From Ephemerocybe angulata (taxonomy: Eukaryota; Basidiomycota; Agaricomycetes; Agaricales; Psathyrellaceae): 64,000 nucleotides of DNA. How positions within the stretch are numbered: the first letter of the stretch is position 1; each line of letters starts with the position of its first letter. The notes beneath the pieces are model-generated. The model was not told where the DNA came from and ran no database searches. It saw nothing but the letters and a program-made list of their open reading frames with translations. Position numbers and translations under genes: made by a program. The stretch spans positions 124,001 to 188,000 of the forward strand of contig JAACJK010000114.1 of NCBI GenBank assembly GCA_013368325.1. The letters are read 5' to 3'. This document shows positions 33,529-45,553 of the stretch, piece by piece.

Positions 33529-34803
33529 ATGTCACCACGAACTCCCCTCCAGCTGATCCTCCTCTTCCTGCTCAGCATCCAACTTTCATTTGTTATTGCC
33601 AAGCCCACCATCCCTCAGCACGGCGTAGTCAGGCGAGCGCCGACCAGCACGGCCAGATATGATACCAACGCCAAGCGCCTCGCTGCTGGCCTACCGCCCC
33701 TGGCTCCCCGACGACGCTTCACCCCAACGAGAGTGGGCGTAGCTGCTCGCGCCCCATCCCCAATCTTGTGCTTTTTTTCATAGGATCGCGATCTTATTTG
33801 AGATAGCGTACTTACATGGGATGCATTTAGGTACTCTGGATACATACGAATCGCCGACTGGGTCACCAACGTTCCCATCGGATGGGTCAGCAAGACCACC
33901 TCGAGCGGTCGGTACGTCGCGCATCCCTTCGATTGGACTCAGCTTCTTCTTTCAAGGCTTACACCTCAGAAGGATCCGAATGACCACTGCCACGATTGAC
34001 AGGCTCCCAGTGTCGTTCAGCTTCGTTTCATCGGACACCACTTTCGAAATGGCTATCAATGTGGGGCGTCCTTGAAAGTCCCGCCTCGTTCCTCCGTTCT
34101 AATAACGCTCTGTGGTTCGTTCCAGGATAACGTTAGCTGGCACTACCTCGGCGTGCAGGGAAGCTCACTCTCTGGGCCGTGCGTACTTCTTTCACACTCC
34201 CGACCATGACGAAAAGCTGACTGAACGCACCAGATCCTCTACGACAGTCAATGGGTTTGTGAGGACGAATTCCGGTACGTGGACGCAATACGTCTGGGCC
34301 CCAACCTACGCGAGCCTCCCACTAACTCGATCGTTATCCTTCAGTTCCCGCTGGCTCGGGTCCGGCGGTCGTTGGGCACAGTGCGGGATCGGGGGTATGT
34401 AATCATCTTCGAGAGAAGATGGGGGACGAATGGACTGACGCAATCCCCAGTCCACAGAATCGTACATATGGAAGTTCAACCCGTCCGGCAGCGAGTTCAC
34501 CAGTGCGTATCACATTATATCCCCGACCTCAGCATATCTCACGTTCTCTGACCTCCCTCAGGCGTTTGGACGAACCCTAACCTTGCAGGCATGTACCTTG
34601 GCTGTCTGAATGTCTTATGGTTATCTAACGTTGTGCCTACCCCAGTCCTTAATACCTACTTCTACCTCTCGAATGGGCCCGGCCTTAGGTTTCTCTATCT
34701 AACGTCGAACCCTAACCTTGCCGTGTCCAGTGGCGTAACACGAGTTGTACGTGTTCTTTCCCATATCCTCCCATTTCTCCTCTGCGATCCAAGAGAGAGC
34801 TGA
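33529..34803 (+). CDS. Secreted protein of unknown function, eight exons
   Basis: Exons: 33529-33767, 33831-33911, 33970-34060, 34126-34178, 34234-34274, 34458-34502, 34562-34588, 34646-34803. Phases agree at every junction and give 244 residues. Intron 7 would be GC-AG, intron 5 is long (183 bp), and introns 1 and 3 have weak donors. Residues 1-24 are a clear signal peptide. The pro-region contains KRLAAGLPPLAPRRRF, an arrangement I associate with a secreted Agaricomycete family, followed by core blocks GYIRI, PIGWVSK, YLGV and ESYIWKFN. The short string NPNLA appears twice (exons 7 and 8). The protein should be extracellular; a role in substrate or host interaction is only a guess. The C-terminal exon is the least certain part. 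Confidence 0.6.
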
Positions 34804-35125
34804 CTACCCCTGTTCCTTAGCATGTATACCTGGATACTGCATAAGCCACTCACCTAATTCGACAGCATCCTCGTAATCACTTCTACCCTCCTTTGGAGTA
34901 GGAATCCCTATCACTCTTTACCCCCGTACACTCTTTTAACAATCTATCCTATCCACTACTGAATTATCTCCCATGGGCACACCTCGAGATCTGACGATGG
35001 AGTCGTCCAAGACGCTTGGTCGGCGAGGAGCTTGGAAACGCGTTGAACACCACCCCAATTAGCGCCCAGGCCCACGTTCATCGTGGGAGCCATTATCGAA
35101 TGCGGTGTGATGGCCGAATAGCGGG
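34804..35125. other. Intergenic stretch
   Basis: No gene is visible. From about 35095 it resembles family X and runs into the inverted repeat at 35126. Confidence 0.35.
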
Positions 35126-38100
35126 GTTAACCAAGGGGCCACAAGCCGAGCAATCCGGGTATGGCAGGTTCCCCCGGAGATCAACACGTCCCACACCTGG
35201 GGTCTGCATGACTAAGCTCGCTCGGCATCAACGGCACTGTCGGCATCAAGGCCCTGGTAGCAGCAGGAAACTACGGTGAAAGAGACGATAAATACAGAAG
35301 TACATACTATCCAGACTTTTTACTGCGCTTGTTATCTCTACCAGTGGAATTTGATGTTGACTCTGACCTACTCCTCTTGAGTTCCGCCTCCATTGCCTGC
35401 TTATCGTCACTCCCCGGCATTCCCACCCCAGCCCGGAAAGCCATTGTCTTTTCATGCTCGATGCCAATCGCGCGCTCCTCGTCTTGGGTAATATAGGATG
35501 CTACGATCATATCAGGAGGAAGGGGTGCTGATTTGCCGTCTGGTTGGAGGTGGTGGTGAGCAAGATGATATCGGAGATTGTACTTCCAGATAGTCGGTAC
35601 GGTTTTCGAAGTCGGCGCATGGGTGGGTAAGCAGAGCGAGCAGACAATGGGGACATTAGTGCATGGCTGAGGCTTGGAAGACTTCGCTGCCTGTGAGTAC
35701 ACCATTTTTTCGTAGTGATACGTGCAGTCCGATAGAATGGCGTATTGATCTTTTCCTTTGGATTTGAATTGAGTCTTACAACCCTCGCGGCCGCACCATC
35801 CACAAGGATTGGGACCGACCTAAAAGGGTATTATCATCAGTAAATGTTTATAGAGAAATTTGAAATGAGACACGCACCCGGTAGCCGAGAGTAAGCAGAG
35901 GATCGTTGGATTGGCGCGCCGAGCGAAGGATATGGAGTCCGATGTGATTACGAAGGTGCTTGAGCCGGCACTCAAATCCACAATACAGGCACGTAACTCC
36001 TTCGTCTCCATTGCGCTTGGGTACGAGTGACGATGACGCACTGTCAATCACATACTTCAGGTCGTCTCCAGCGCGGTAAGGGATTAGAGGAGTTGTCACG
36101 AGTGGAAGTGTATCGACGCCGACGATAATTTCATCGGTATCCGGCTCCAATAGCCCCCAAAGGTCTGATGCTGCTTGTTCCAGCTGCGAGTCCGACAAGA
36201 TCCATGTATGCCTGGATTCAGAGGATCGAACACCTGGCTTGAGTAGGTATATGGAGGATCCGGGAATAACAATTGACCCAGTTGACGAAGAGTTGCCGCT
36301 TGTGGCCGAGATGTATTTGCTGTTCCAGGACCACTGCGCCTGGGCGCTTGATGCTGCTTGTCCATCTGACTGAGCAGGTTCAAACACAAGATCGATGATC
36401 TGACCAACGACCGTTACGCCCGGTTTCTCGAGATCCTTCAACTCCACATCGAACTTGAGCTTTCCGCCGACCTGGAAATTCAGAATTTCAAGGACAGCAA
36501 GAGCGACGAGCATTTCACCATCTGCGTCCCCTGAGGCTGTGCACCGACAAAGAAATGCGCCGAGATCTTTGTTGAGTACATGCCCAGTAGGCTCTTCTCG
36601 GCTGGCGGTTGGCTCGTCTACGAGGCTGAATGACGAGGTCCTCTGGGTGATGTCCTTCACTGTCATTCCAGCAGCCCTGAACTGCCGGATAATCACTTTC
36701 TTCGATGAAAAGGATGACAAATATTTGGGCACCACCGTCGATTTGTGACATTTCTTGCCACCCACGTCCAGGAGCTTGTCGTGATGCGTATTTTCGGGAC
36801 CATCAGGGTTGAGATTCCCTATATCATCAACCTGGGATCCCAGCACCTCCTCCGGCGTCTCGAGAAACTCATCCGACTCGTTAAGCGCCGGCGCTGATTG
36901 ACCATCAGCTTCATTGATTGGCACAGCGCCGGCGGCTGGCTCTGCATCAGCCGCAGTGGCTGCATGCCCAAGGTCTTCATCGTCATTTTCCTCAGCATCC
37001 ACCGCTAGTCCCCCAACGCTCTCAACAAGCGACGACCCCACGTACTTCCCAAACGGCCGTAAGATATCCACTAACTCTGTTTCGAAGCAAGCCCAATCGG
37101 GATGGACGCCGAGTTCCCGGATGACAATTGCAGATGCATCATCACATCCACCGGTGTACTCCCTGGGCAGGTCGACCGAATCCACGCACAGCTGAATGCT
37201 TTTGGGGTAGGAAGCAGGATTGATGTGATCTTCGGCGCCGGAATTGTTAATTTCTCGGCGCTTATGTCCAGCGTACAGCTCAGAGCGCTTATTATAGATC
37301 CGATTGATCTCAGCTCCAATGCTGCCCTTCTGGCCGAGCTGCAAAATGTCGCAATTGCGTGCATGGTCCTGGATACGGACGTGGGAGAAGACACCTTCCT
37401 CTCGATCAGTTCCAATGTGTATGATGTGGAGCTTGATGCTGGGATCGACGCTCTGGTAGCGAGCCACAAGAAGCATGACTGCCTTCACAATTGACATGGA
37501 GTCGGAGTAGAGTGCGCCCTTCATGAAGTTCTGGCGATGTTTCCGGTACAGGGCAAACACCAGGTGAGCGTAGGTCGAGAGGCTGCGAACTTGCTCAGCT
37601 AATCCCATCGTTACGTCTGTGAACGGTTTGACGAAATAAGAAACGACCTCGGCATAAAACCTAACTCGTCCCATGCGCTTATGATCTCCAGGAGAGGCGC
37701 TCGAGCTGCGGACGTGAGCGTTCTGCAGGTCTTTGAGCAAGTCGAGTGCGATGGGGACATTCTGCTTGTCTTGGGGGTTCATTAGTGCAGAAACCCGTTC
37801 GGTTGTGACGCCCGAGTTCAGTAAAGCCTGGCGTATATCCTGATATGTAAGGGTGGTGTCGCCAATGACCAATTTGAGCGTGTACGACCTGAGCGACTGT
37901 GCAAATCGTTTGATAACGTGCTTCGGGTCACAGCATCCAATCAGGTCGTTTATGCCAACCTGCGTGTTTAGCCCACGAAGCTTCGCCAAGATGGAAGATC
38001 CAGCAACAGCGGGTTGCTTGAGACAGAGCAATGACCGTGCGGCACGAAATGATGCCTCGCCGTCAGTGCAGAACATCAGGATGTCGCCATGCCTGGCGCG

Positions 38101-40174
38101 CCCGGACGCACTCTGGTTATACCGCTCAATGTGACGAGCTGTTGTGTCCGCAATCATGACTCCCGTCTCTGCCTTACAGGCACCAAAAAGGACTGTTGGG
38201 GTGGGGTAATAGTTCTCCTCGGCAGAGACAGGTCCAATCACGAACATTGCACCATCTTTGGCATAATGCCACTTGCCCTGATCAAGCCCATCGCGAATCC
38301 GCTTCAGGTCTGCGAAGGAGTCAATAGTCTTCTTGACTTCCCAGGAGTGTTCATAGCAGAGACCCAGAACGGCATTGCGCGCGGCGTCCCAACGCGGGAC
38401 CCCTTCGATCACGATACTGTCAAGCATCAAGATCTGTCCAATCGCGAGGTTCGCAGGAGGCGGTCGTTCTCCAAGCATATTCTGAATGTTGATATCCATA
38501 TCGGCATCGGTTGGCTTGTCTATCGATACGAGTAGCTGCGGGACTCGCTTGCGGAGCCTCAGCGACGAGGCCGATGGAAACCGGTGAGACTGCTGGAGGG
38601 TGTAAAGCAAACGGGATCCACCCAATGCCTTCACAAGGAATGCGATATCGCACTCGCGCTCTGTCCACCGTCCTTGTGGACGGTACACCCCTTCAATAGC
38701 GGCGTCTAGCTTACTTAGTATTACCACAGCCGAGTCCCCACGCTCCAGCGCCAATTCGAGTATTCGCGAAGCGCCCGGGATGTCATCAGCGCCTAGCCTC
38801 ATCAAGATTCGGCGGTAGTCCTCCACTTTAATCTGAAGCCGGATCACCTGGCGTCGAAGGCTCGAGTTCTGTGGGCCACAGTGATTAGCTTTAATTGGTA
38901 TAATCAATGAGCATCGTACCTCGCTACGAAGGCGTTTGTTATCTACGCGATTTGTGATGATGATGTCAGCCATCTGCTCCATGCTCAGATACTTGTGCGG
39001 CGTGTGCACTTGTGCGTTCTTGGCCCGTTCTTTATTCGACTCTAAAGTGGAGGATGCCTGCACGGCGTGACATGCTCTGCAGGTGCCGTTCTCCTTTTCC
39101 TTATCCGTCGAAAGCCGCTTCAAGCACTTCTTCGAGCGGACAACAAGTGTGCGATCACCTATAAATCCAATCGGTTTCCACAGAAATCGGTCGTCCTTGT
39201 GTTGAGCGAATGCATAGGTTGACCAGACGGGCCCCGGAGTCCAGTAAATTCGTTGTCCTTGGCAAGGATTGGCCGTAGCAGGCTTGTTCCTACTGATCTC
39301 GTCCTCGGGAATTGATTCTTCGCCGGAGTCCGAGAGAATTGCAACCGTAAAATTGCCCGTTTCCCCCTCGGTTGAAGCCTGCAAGCGAATATAGACATCG
39401 GTCGATATGTAAGGATCGTCGATTTCGTGTTCCTCCAGTGATGCATGTGGCAATGGCCCGTCGTTTAGCAGAATCGTAGGAACCAGAGCTTCAACAGAGC
39501 TCGAAGCGGCAGTGCCTATCCACGCGATTTCATTGATTAAATTACTGGCACGGAGAACGGAATGTAAGCGTCACATCGCACCTTCATTTGGCACATTGTC
39601 CTCCTTCAGAAATCCACATGCTATGAGCATTGGTCTAACCTCTTCATCGTTCTGTCTCTCCATAAGCTTCCTCTCCGCCCTTTTACACCCCTTGCTCCTT
39701 CGATGCTCCACATAGTAGTTTGTTGCCCCAGCGTAGGAGATCATCATTTCGCATAGTGCGCACTGAATCAACTCCTTCCCGGGTGTCTCATTGCTTGCAA
39801 ATACCTCCACCCTTTCGATCCTTCCATCGTCTGTTGGTACTTGTAGATAATGTGGCGGGTTGTATGGTGTCCCGGTGCGAGTCTTCTTGCTCTTGGTCAT
39901 GTTCGGAAATCGCTGTAACGGGTACGGTGTGTTGAAATGAAAGAAATGGTATTCATCTACGCAGTAATTATTCTCTGGCTAGCTGCATGGTAATCGCGTG
40001 CTGGATACATGCTGAATACACGTTCAGTGGGTACGGCCTACAGCCAAAGCGGAGTCGCATGGCCGTTGATGGCCGTATCTATATATGGCTCAGGACCCCG
40101 AAAAGTGGTGCCGGGACCCTCCCCAGGAACCCTGTACCCTCGGGCTGCTCGGCCTGCGACCCCTTGGGGTTAAC
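35126..40174 (-). mobile_element. Candidate 5-kb DNA transposon with long imperfect inverted repeats
   Basis: An inverted pair of about 80 bp, roughly 70 % alike, lies at 35126-35204 and 40094-40174. Each has GTTAACC, then AAGGGG, GCCGAGCA and GGTTCC in the same order. They bracket a single large gene almost symmetrically (181 bp and 194 bp away). No target duplication could be fixed because the outer boundaries are unclear. The gene has DNA-binding fingers and an RNase H-like transposase pattern, so I infer a DNA transposon; the repeats could also be two old family X copies that happen to be inverted. Confidence 0.5.
35307..39900 (-). CDS. Large zinc-finger protein resembling an RNase H-fold transposase (P-element/THAP9-like pattern)
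   Basis: Exons 39900-39582, 39515-38920, 38868-35878 and 35819-35307 join in frame to 1,472 residues. The intron at 38869-38919 is a multiple of three and could be read through. N-terminus: a CxxC...H...C finger (about 45-75). A short coiled coil follows at about 300. The central part has blocks in the order expected for a P-element/THAP9 type catalytic core: LDSIVIEG, CTDGEAS, CCDPKHVIKRF (D..H..K), and GTDREEGVFSHVR. After an acidic linker come C-terminal fingers: CLYCGFEC..H..H and NPCGWCGREGC...C..H with WKYNLRYHL, a pattern frequent in Agaricomycete orphan proteins. The likely role is DNA binding and transposition in the nucleus. The family assignment rests on motif order alone. Confidence 0.6.
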
Positions 40175-43100
40175 GCTGAGCAGATCGCTCCTTCCTTACC
40201 GCCACCATGACCGCCCCTTATGACCCCGTCCTCCCCTTCCACTGCCCTGTGGTGTGCCTATCGCTCACAGCGAGAACTGAGTGCATTGCTTGTCTGCGAG
40301 TTCACTCTCGTCCTGGACCTCTCGCCACCAATCATCGACAGCATGGATGCTCCATCGAAGACGGACCCATTGCACACCATTTCGCTCTTGCATCGCCCCT
40401 CACCACAGCACTTTACAGCTCTACATCTATTTCTGGAGTTCGTAAAGGGATATAAAGAGAGGAGGATTCACCAGCAGATTGGGAAAGCAGACATTTCTCT
40501 CGATCGCATCGTAAGCCCCCTAGTGACCTTACCTCGCCGCCGCCGACGGGCTGTAGCCACAGACCATGGAGCTGCCGGCGCGCCTTCACCGGTCACCCAT
40601 TGCAGCCTGCTTCGTTCGAGGCTCATATGGTCCACTCTGCTCCTCATGGTCATCGTCCCCTATATGCAGGTACCCCTTTCAACTTCTCCCGCTAGGGGAA
40701 ATCCTCGGCACCCATGACCGCGTGTCCAGCGCCGAGCAAACTTCGAGTTCGCGTCGATATCGGGGGTGTTGTGTTTCGCTGTCTTGAACAACGGGGCTGC
40801 GTTGGGGTTGGGGTTGTGCCTTAGCTCGCGTCGCGCGAAGGAGCCGCTCAGTGACTCCTCTGTGCTAACCTCCGTCTTCCCAGTTTTCTTTCCTGATTCG
40901 CATCATTATTCTGCTCCATCGTCCTTTCAGTTTTGAATGCAGCTCTAGGCGATTCAATCTCCTCGGTTCTCGTCTGGCGTCCGAGTCAGGAGGTTGCCAT
41001 CGTCGAGAGACGACCGTGCTGGCGACGATTCGCTCCTCCGAGGGCTATCTTCAGATGGTTCTGTGGCGGGGGTCAGTTGACTCCTGTGCTACCTACCGCT
41101 GAATGGATGACCCTCCGGAGTGACGGTTCATCTGTCTATGCTCTGGTCGTTGTCAGATGTGACTACATCCGAATCATTGATAGCGTCATAGTTGCCGCAC
41201 TATTGCTATGGTACTCGTGGCCCGTCGGTCTCGCTTATACTTCGAGGCACGGTAATGATCACACATTCCAGAAACGAAGGAAGTCTCACGAAGAGAGCAT
41301 TTATTCTACGCTTACGTCGTTCGTCGAGTACTGTGTGCGTGGATCAACCTGGGTGCTCCATACCCACGCACGCCTTGGCGCTGTCAGCACGACGGGAGGA
41401 CGGAGGCGTTTGAGCTTGGTTTGAACCTGGATTGCTCATGGGAGGCCTGAGGAAGAGTCGAGCGAGGGTTGTCAGCGCATGAAGACGCTTGAGTGCGAAG
41501 GGGGTATCGTAACCTCGTGTTGGATAACTCGTCGCCGTCGCAGGGAAATAAACTGGTATTGGGTGAAGGAAGGTGGGGGAGGATAACCTGCTAAACACGA
41601 TGTAACCTACAGTCGATATATATGTGTCCGGATCTCGGGAAAGTTCTAGACTACTGATGCAGGGTCCTACTGGTCACATGAAGGTACGCGCATGGCTACC
41701 ACGCAGCCATCGCGCGTTCCTTAGAGGGTGGGAGGAATTTCGGACTAATGAACTGGCCTGGAGGTGGGCTGTGTGCCTGGTACGTCGTTTCATGGCATCG
41801 CTGAACTCCCGAAGTTGCACTGGCCTCCCGCATGCCGACGATGCACGGCGATCTCGCTTCTTCGATCTTCCTCTGGGTCAACCCTCTAGTGCTCAACATA
41901 CATCCCTCTCGACGCACGGTTCCGAGCCGCCCCCATACTGCTTCACCGCGGCGTACGCGTATCCTGTGATATCCCTCTTGCGTTGAGGAGCGTGGAACAA
42001 CCTTTTTAGGAGTGCTGTGGTCGGCTTCGATAGTCAAGGTTGAGGAGCTGCTTTGGGCCTTGTGTTCGAGCGGCGAGATGGATGGAGTCCACATCTATAC
42101 GGCTAGCATCGCGGACGTGGTCTCAACCCCAACAGGGCGTAGAATTGCCCCTTCTCCCCTCTCGCTGATAGCGGTGAGCTTTTCGATTCGCGTTTGTGAG
42201 TCTAGATGAATCCTCGGGAGACGCGGGAGCCTATTTCGGTTGGAATCCGGGGCGGCGCGTGGTGAGATTCTAGCACCGTCGCGCCTCTGAACCCTGACCT
42301 CCCACTGACAGAAGTAAAGACTCCCAGATGGCATCGGCGTGATGGTTTATTCTGGGAGCTGGGTGCGGGCGGCACCAAGTTGGGATTCACCTCACGATGC
42401 AGGTGCCAATTACGTGCGCCTCCTAGCCACTTTCTCCAGAATGCAGGGTTCATTCGATTCTTTGTCTATGTCGATGTCACACCTTTCTTTAATAACGGGG
42501 ACTGCCAGTGGTCGGCATGTTCGGAGAATAATCATCTGGATCTCTACGGGGCGTTGCTAAGGCAGAGTCGCCAATCTAGTAACTGAATGTATCTGATATC
42601 AGGCCTCCGTCCGCAGCCATGATCGCAGTATCATCAAGGCAAAGGAAGGTTTAAGAGCACTGTCGTCGTACACGGTCACGATGGGTGGTTCTAACTGGTG
42701 GATGCTCTTGTCCTCTCACGTTAGTATCTTCTCGAATTCATCTTCTTTTTAATCGGGAGTGAAAGCGCACGTTTCTCGACGCTTTGAAATTGAAACCTAT
42801 CCAGTTCGCAGTACAGGCTCAGCCGTGAGGTTCTGATATCTTTCGGGTGGTCGCTCCAATGAGAGTTTTTGAAATGCCGAATGCTCGAATGAGATGCCAT
42901 AGCAAGGGGGACTCATAGCAAGGGACTTCTCGGAGTACACTATTGACTCGTATCTCATTCCTAACACTAGGGGCAACGAACTGTCCAGTTTGTTCAGCCA
43001 CATGGAAAAACTGTGTACAGACCAGTTAGCTGTCCATTTCATATAATTATGTTGAATGCCACACGTTATGATCGATGATGGTCTATTTTGGAGTGCATTG

Positions 43101-43688
43101 GGCCTTGGTTGGCCACTGGGCCCAGTTAGAATCCACGTTGAGCCCATGGTGCATTCAATTACCTTTGAACCAGCTCACGTTTCTAACTTGTACGGTGGGC
43201 GACCGTGGGCCGGTCTGTGTTTGTGCTGCAGGCTGTGGCGCAACAGGGAGGGCCAATGTTGTTGTTGTTGTTTGTACGACGCGCCTATCGCGACAGTGTC
43301 GGGATCTGAATTTCTCGATCAGTCTCTTACCACCATGCTCGAACGATACCAGTGAAAGCTAACCGGGCAGAGCAGGTGAGTCTCAAACCATGGGAGTCCT
43401 ATTTACGGTGGTGAAGCCCAAACTGACGGTACGCGTTCGCCCTTAGGCCCCGGGATACGTGTTGGAATTTGGAGGTGGGGACCAGGGAGATTATCCGATA
43501 TCTCAAAGACGCTTTGAGCACGATGTGCATGGTCACAGCCACGGTGGCATGCAACGAGAAAGGTGCGTTTGGGTCTATCGCAACCTTTGTACGACACATC
43601 CTAAGTGCTGAGAAATGACAGTGTACTATATAATGACCTTAATTGCGCAATGAAATGCTTTGAACCCCCTGATTGCCCGAGCTCAGCC
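40175..43688. other. Gene-poor stretch
   Basis: No supportable gene was found in 3.5 kb. It includes family X-like sequence near 40190-40330 and short open frames only. Confidence 0.4.
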
Positions 43689-44241
43689 ATGAATGTTGAC
43701 GACAACTCCACCTCTACGAATGCACCTCAAGCTGCTCCAGGATTGAGTACTACTCAAATTGACCCGCAGTACATGGCGAGTCTCGCTCAGGAAGTCGAGA
43801 GGAACTAGTGATGTACAGGCTCGGGCTCAAAGCCGCGAGCCGGGCCAAGCCGGGCCCTTACAGGCCAAGCCGAGCCGGGCCTTACCCGTTTTGGCAGTGG
43901 GGCCCGGCTGGGCTCAGGGCCCGGCCCAGAAATCCGCGCGCCAAAAAGCCGCGGCTTAGGCCTTCAGTAGTTATAAATATACCACTTCGTAGGGCCAACG
44001 AGTGGCGGAGCCCGCTACGTCGGCAGAAACGTCGCTTACTTTGCTCCGCTTGCTGTAGAACTTCCCGGACATCGGTGGTCCGTTTGTCGTAGGTGACTAA
44101 GTACATGGGAATATTATGTTGGTTTGATTTTCGAGCTTCCGGTTGTTCCGGTTGTTAAGACGTTTGGCGCGGGATTGATGAATTTTCGGAGTTTGAAACC
44201 GTTAATAAATACGACGTGGCGGGGTGCGTCCGTTTCCTTTC

Positions 44242-44278
44242 ACCCCGTTGTGCTTGTTTGGGCTTCACACAACGGGGT
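44242..44278. other. Perfect 11-bp stem hairpin
   Basis: ACCCCGTTGTG at 44242-44252 pairs perfectly with 44268-44278; the loop is 15 nt. It lies downstream of the gene block, where a minus-strand Helitron would have its 3' hairpin. The short CTRR end that should follow is not obvious. Confidence 0.6.
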
Positions 44279-44376
44279 CACAGGGCACCCAGTTGCGATG
44301 TTGATTTGTGCTGGGTGCCTAGGGGGGACTGCTAGGTGTCGCATCGCTAGCTTGCTGGCACAGCGTCCCGTGGAAC

Positions 44377-44804
44377 CCCTGTCTTTAAACTTACGGTGAT
44401 GGGCGACCTCAGGTTCCTCGGCTATGAGCTCGGTTTCGTGCGCTGCCTTTGTGGCATGCCTAGACGGCATTAGGCGCCCTCTGCTTAGAGTGACCTGGCG
44501 TCACGGGGGGGTGCCACCGCGCGCGAATTGCCGAGCACCTCTAGTTGGAGGCTTGCAGGCAACGTTCTGACCCCGATAGCCAATTTCTCGTTTTTCGGAT
44601 TCGTTCCACGGGACGCCCCTGTCTTTAAACTTACGGTGATGGGCGACCTCAGGTTCCTTGGCTATGAGCTCGGTTTCGCGCGCTGCCTTTGCGGCATGCC
44701 TAGACGGCATTAGGCGCCCTCTGCTTAGAGTGACCTGGCGTCACGGGGGGGTGCCACCGCGCGCGAATTGCCGAGCACCTCTAGTTGGAGGCCTGCAGGC
44801 AATG
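44377..44804. repeat. Two near-identical repeats of about 190 bp, period 240 bp
   Basis: 44377-44565 and 44617-44804 differ at only a few positions. They are separated by about 50 bp of unrelated sequence. They lie between the hairpin and the left chromodomain gene. No coding potential is evident. Confidence 0.9.
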
Positions 44805-44889
44805 TTTGCGTCTACCTTTACTTTTGTTTATGTTTTTATGCTGATTATTTCTATTGTTCGGTGCTCAGGTGTGATCATAAAGTATTGAT

Positions 44890-45334
44890 CTATCTAGCGT
44901 CGAATGTCCAATCGTATTCGGGACGTAGAATGTGGGGTTCGTTTGGACCACAGGCGTGATATTTAATCCAAGGGTTGTCGGGTGGGATATCGGGCTCTTC
45001 TCGGGGCTGTAACGAGTGTGAGCTGGTGTTGAGGTCATTATAGTTCACGTACCATAGCTTGGAACCTATCCCACTCATCTAAGGCGGCGCATCCTTTCAG
45101 TCCTTGCGCAGCGATCCATGAGTCCCAGTTCGGGCCCCACCCATTCCAGCGGACTCGATATTGTCGTGTTTTATGGCGTCGGGAGGGGAGGTGGCGAAGC
45201 CGTGTGTCAACGATTGCATCAATGCGGTAGGGGCGGTTGTCGTAGGCAGCACTATCGCCTCCGATATTCTTACTGAAATCGCTCCAAGGCCAGGTTGGGG
45301 GACGTCGGTTGTTGGGGTTGTGAGATGCGGGCAT
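44890..45334 (-). CDS. Stand-alone chromodomain protein (left)
   Basis: Exons 45334-45053 and 45006-44890 (46-bp intron, phase 0) give 132 residues. After an N-terminus with NRPYRID, the fold reads IDAIVDTR...QYRVRWNGWGPNWDSWIAA, which matches a chromodomain (about residues 36-90), including the aromatic positions that bind methyl-lysine in this family. The C-terminal tail is Pro- and Trp-containing and unrecognised. Chromodomains are often found on retrotransposon integrases; here there is no integrase. It could steer the element to, or read, silent chromatin. It is the last gene of the minus-strand block, 220 bp after the RNR gene. Confidence 0.72.
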
Positions 45335-45553
45335 GTTGCGAGAGATGGAACATTTAAGTGAGTTTGACAGGGAGCTTTTAACGTTGGAGGGTGTCTTATG
45401 TGTCTTGTTTCGGGGTCGTTACTGTCTCGGCTTCTCGACGAAGAGGGTGTAGTGTTCCGGCGAATTGTTTCATTACTAGATCATATATATGGGTACAAGC
45501 ATAATAAGGTGGTGCGTGGTGGAGCTTCTGTCTGTGATCTGCGTGGCTAGCAG

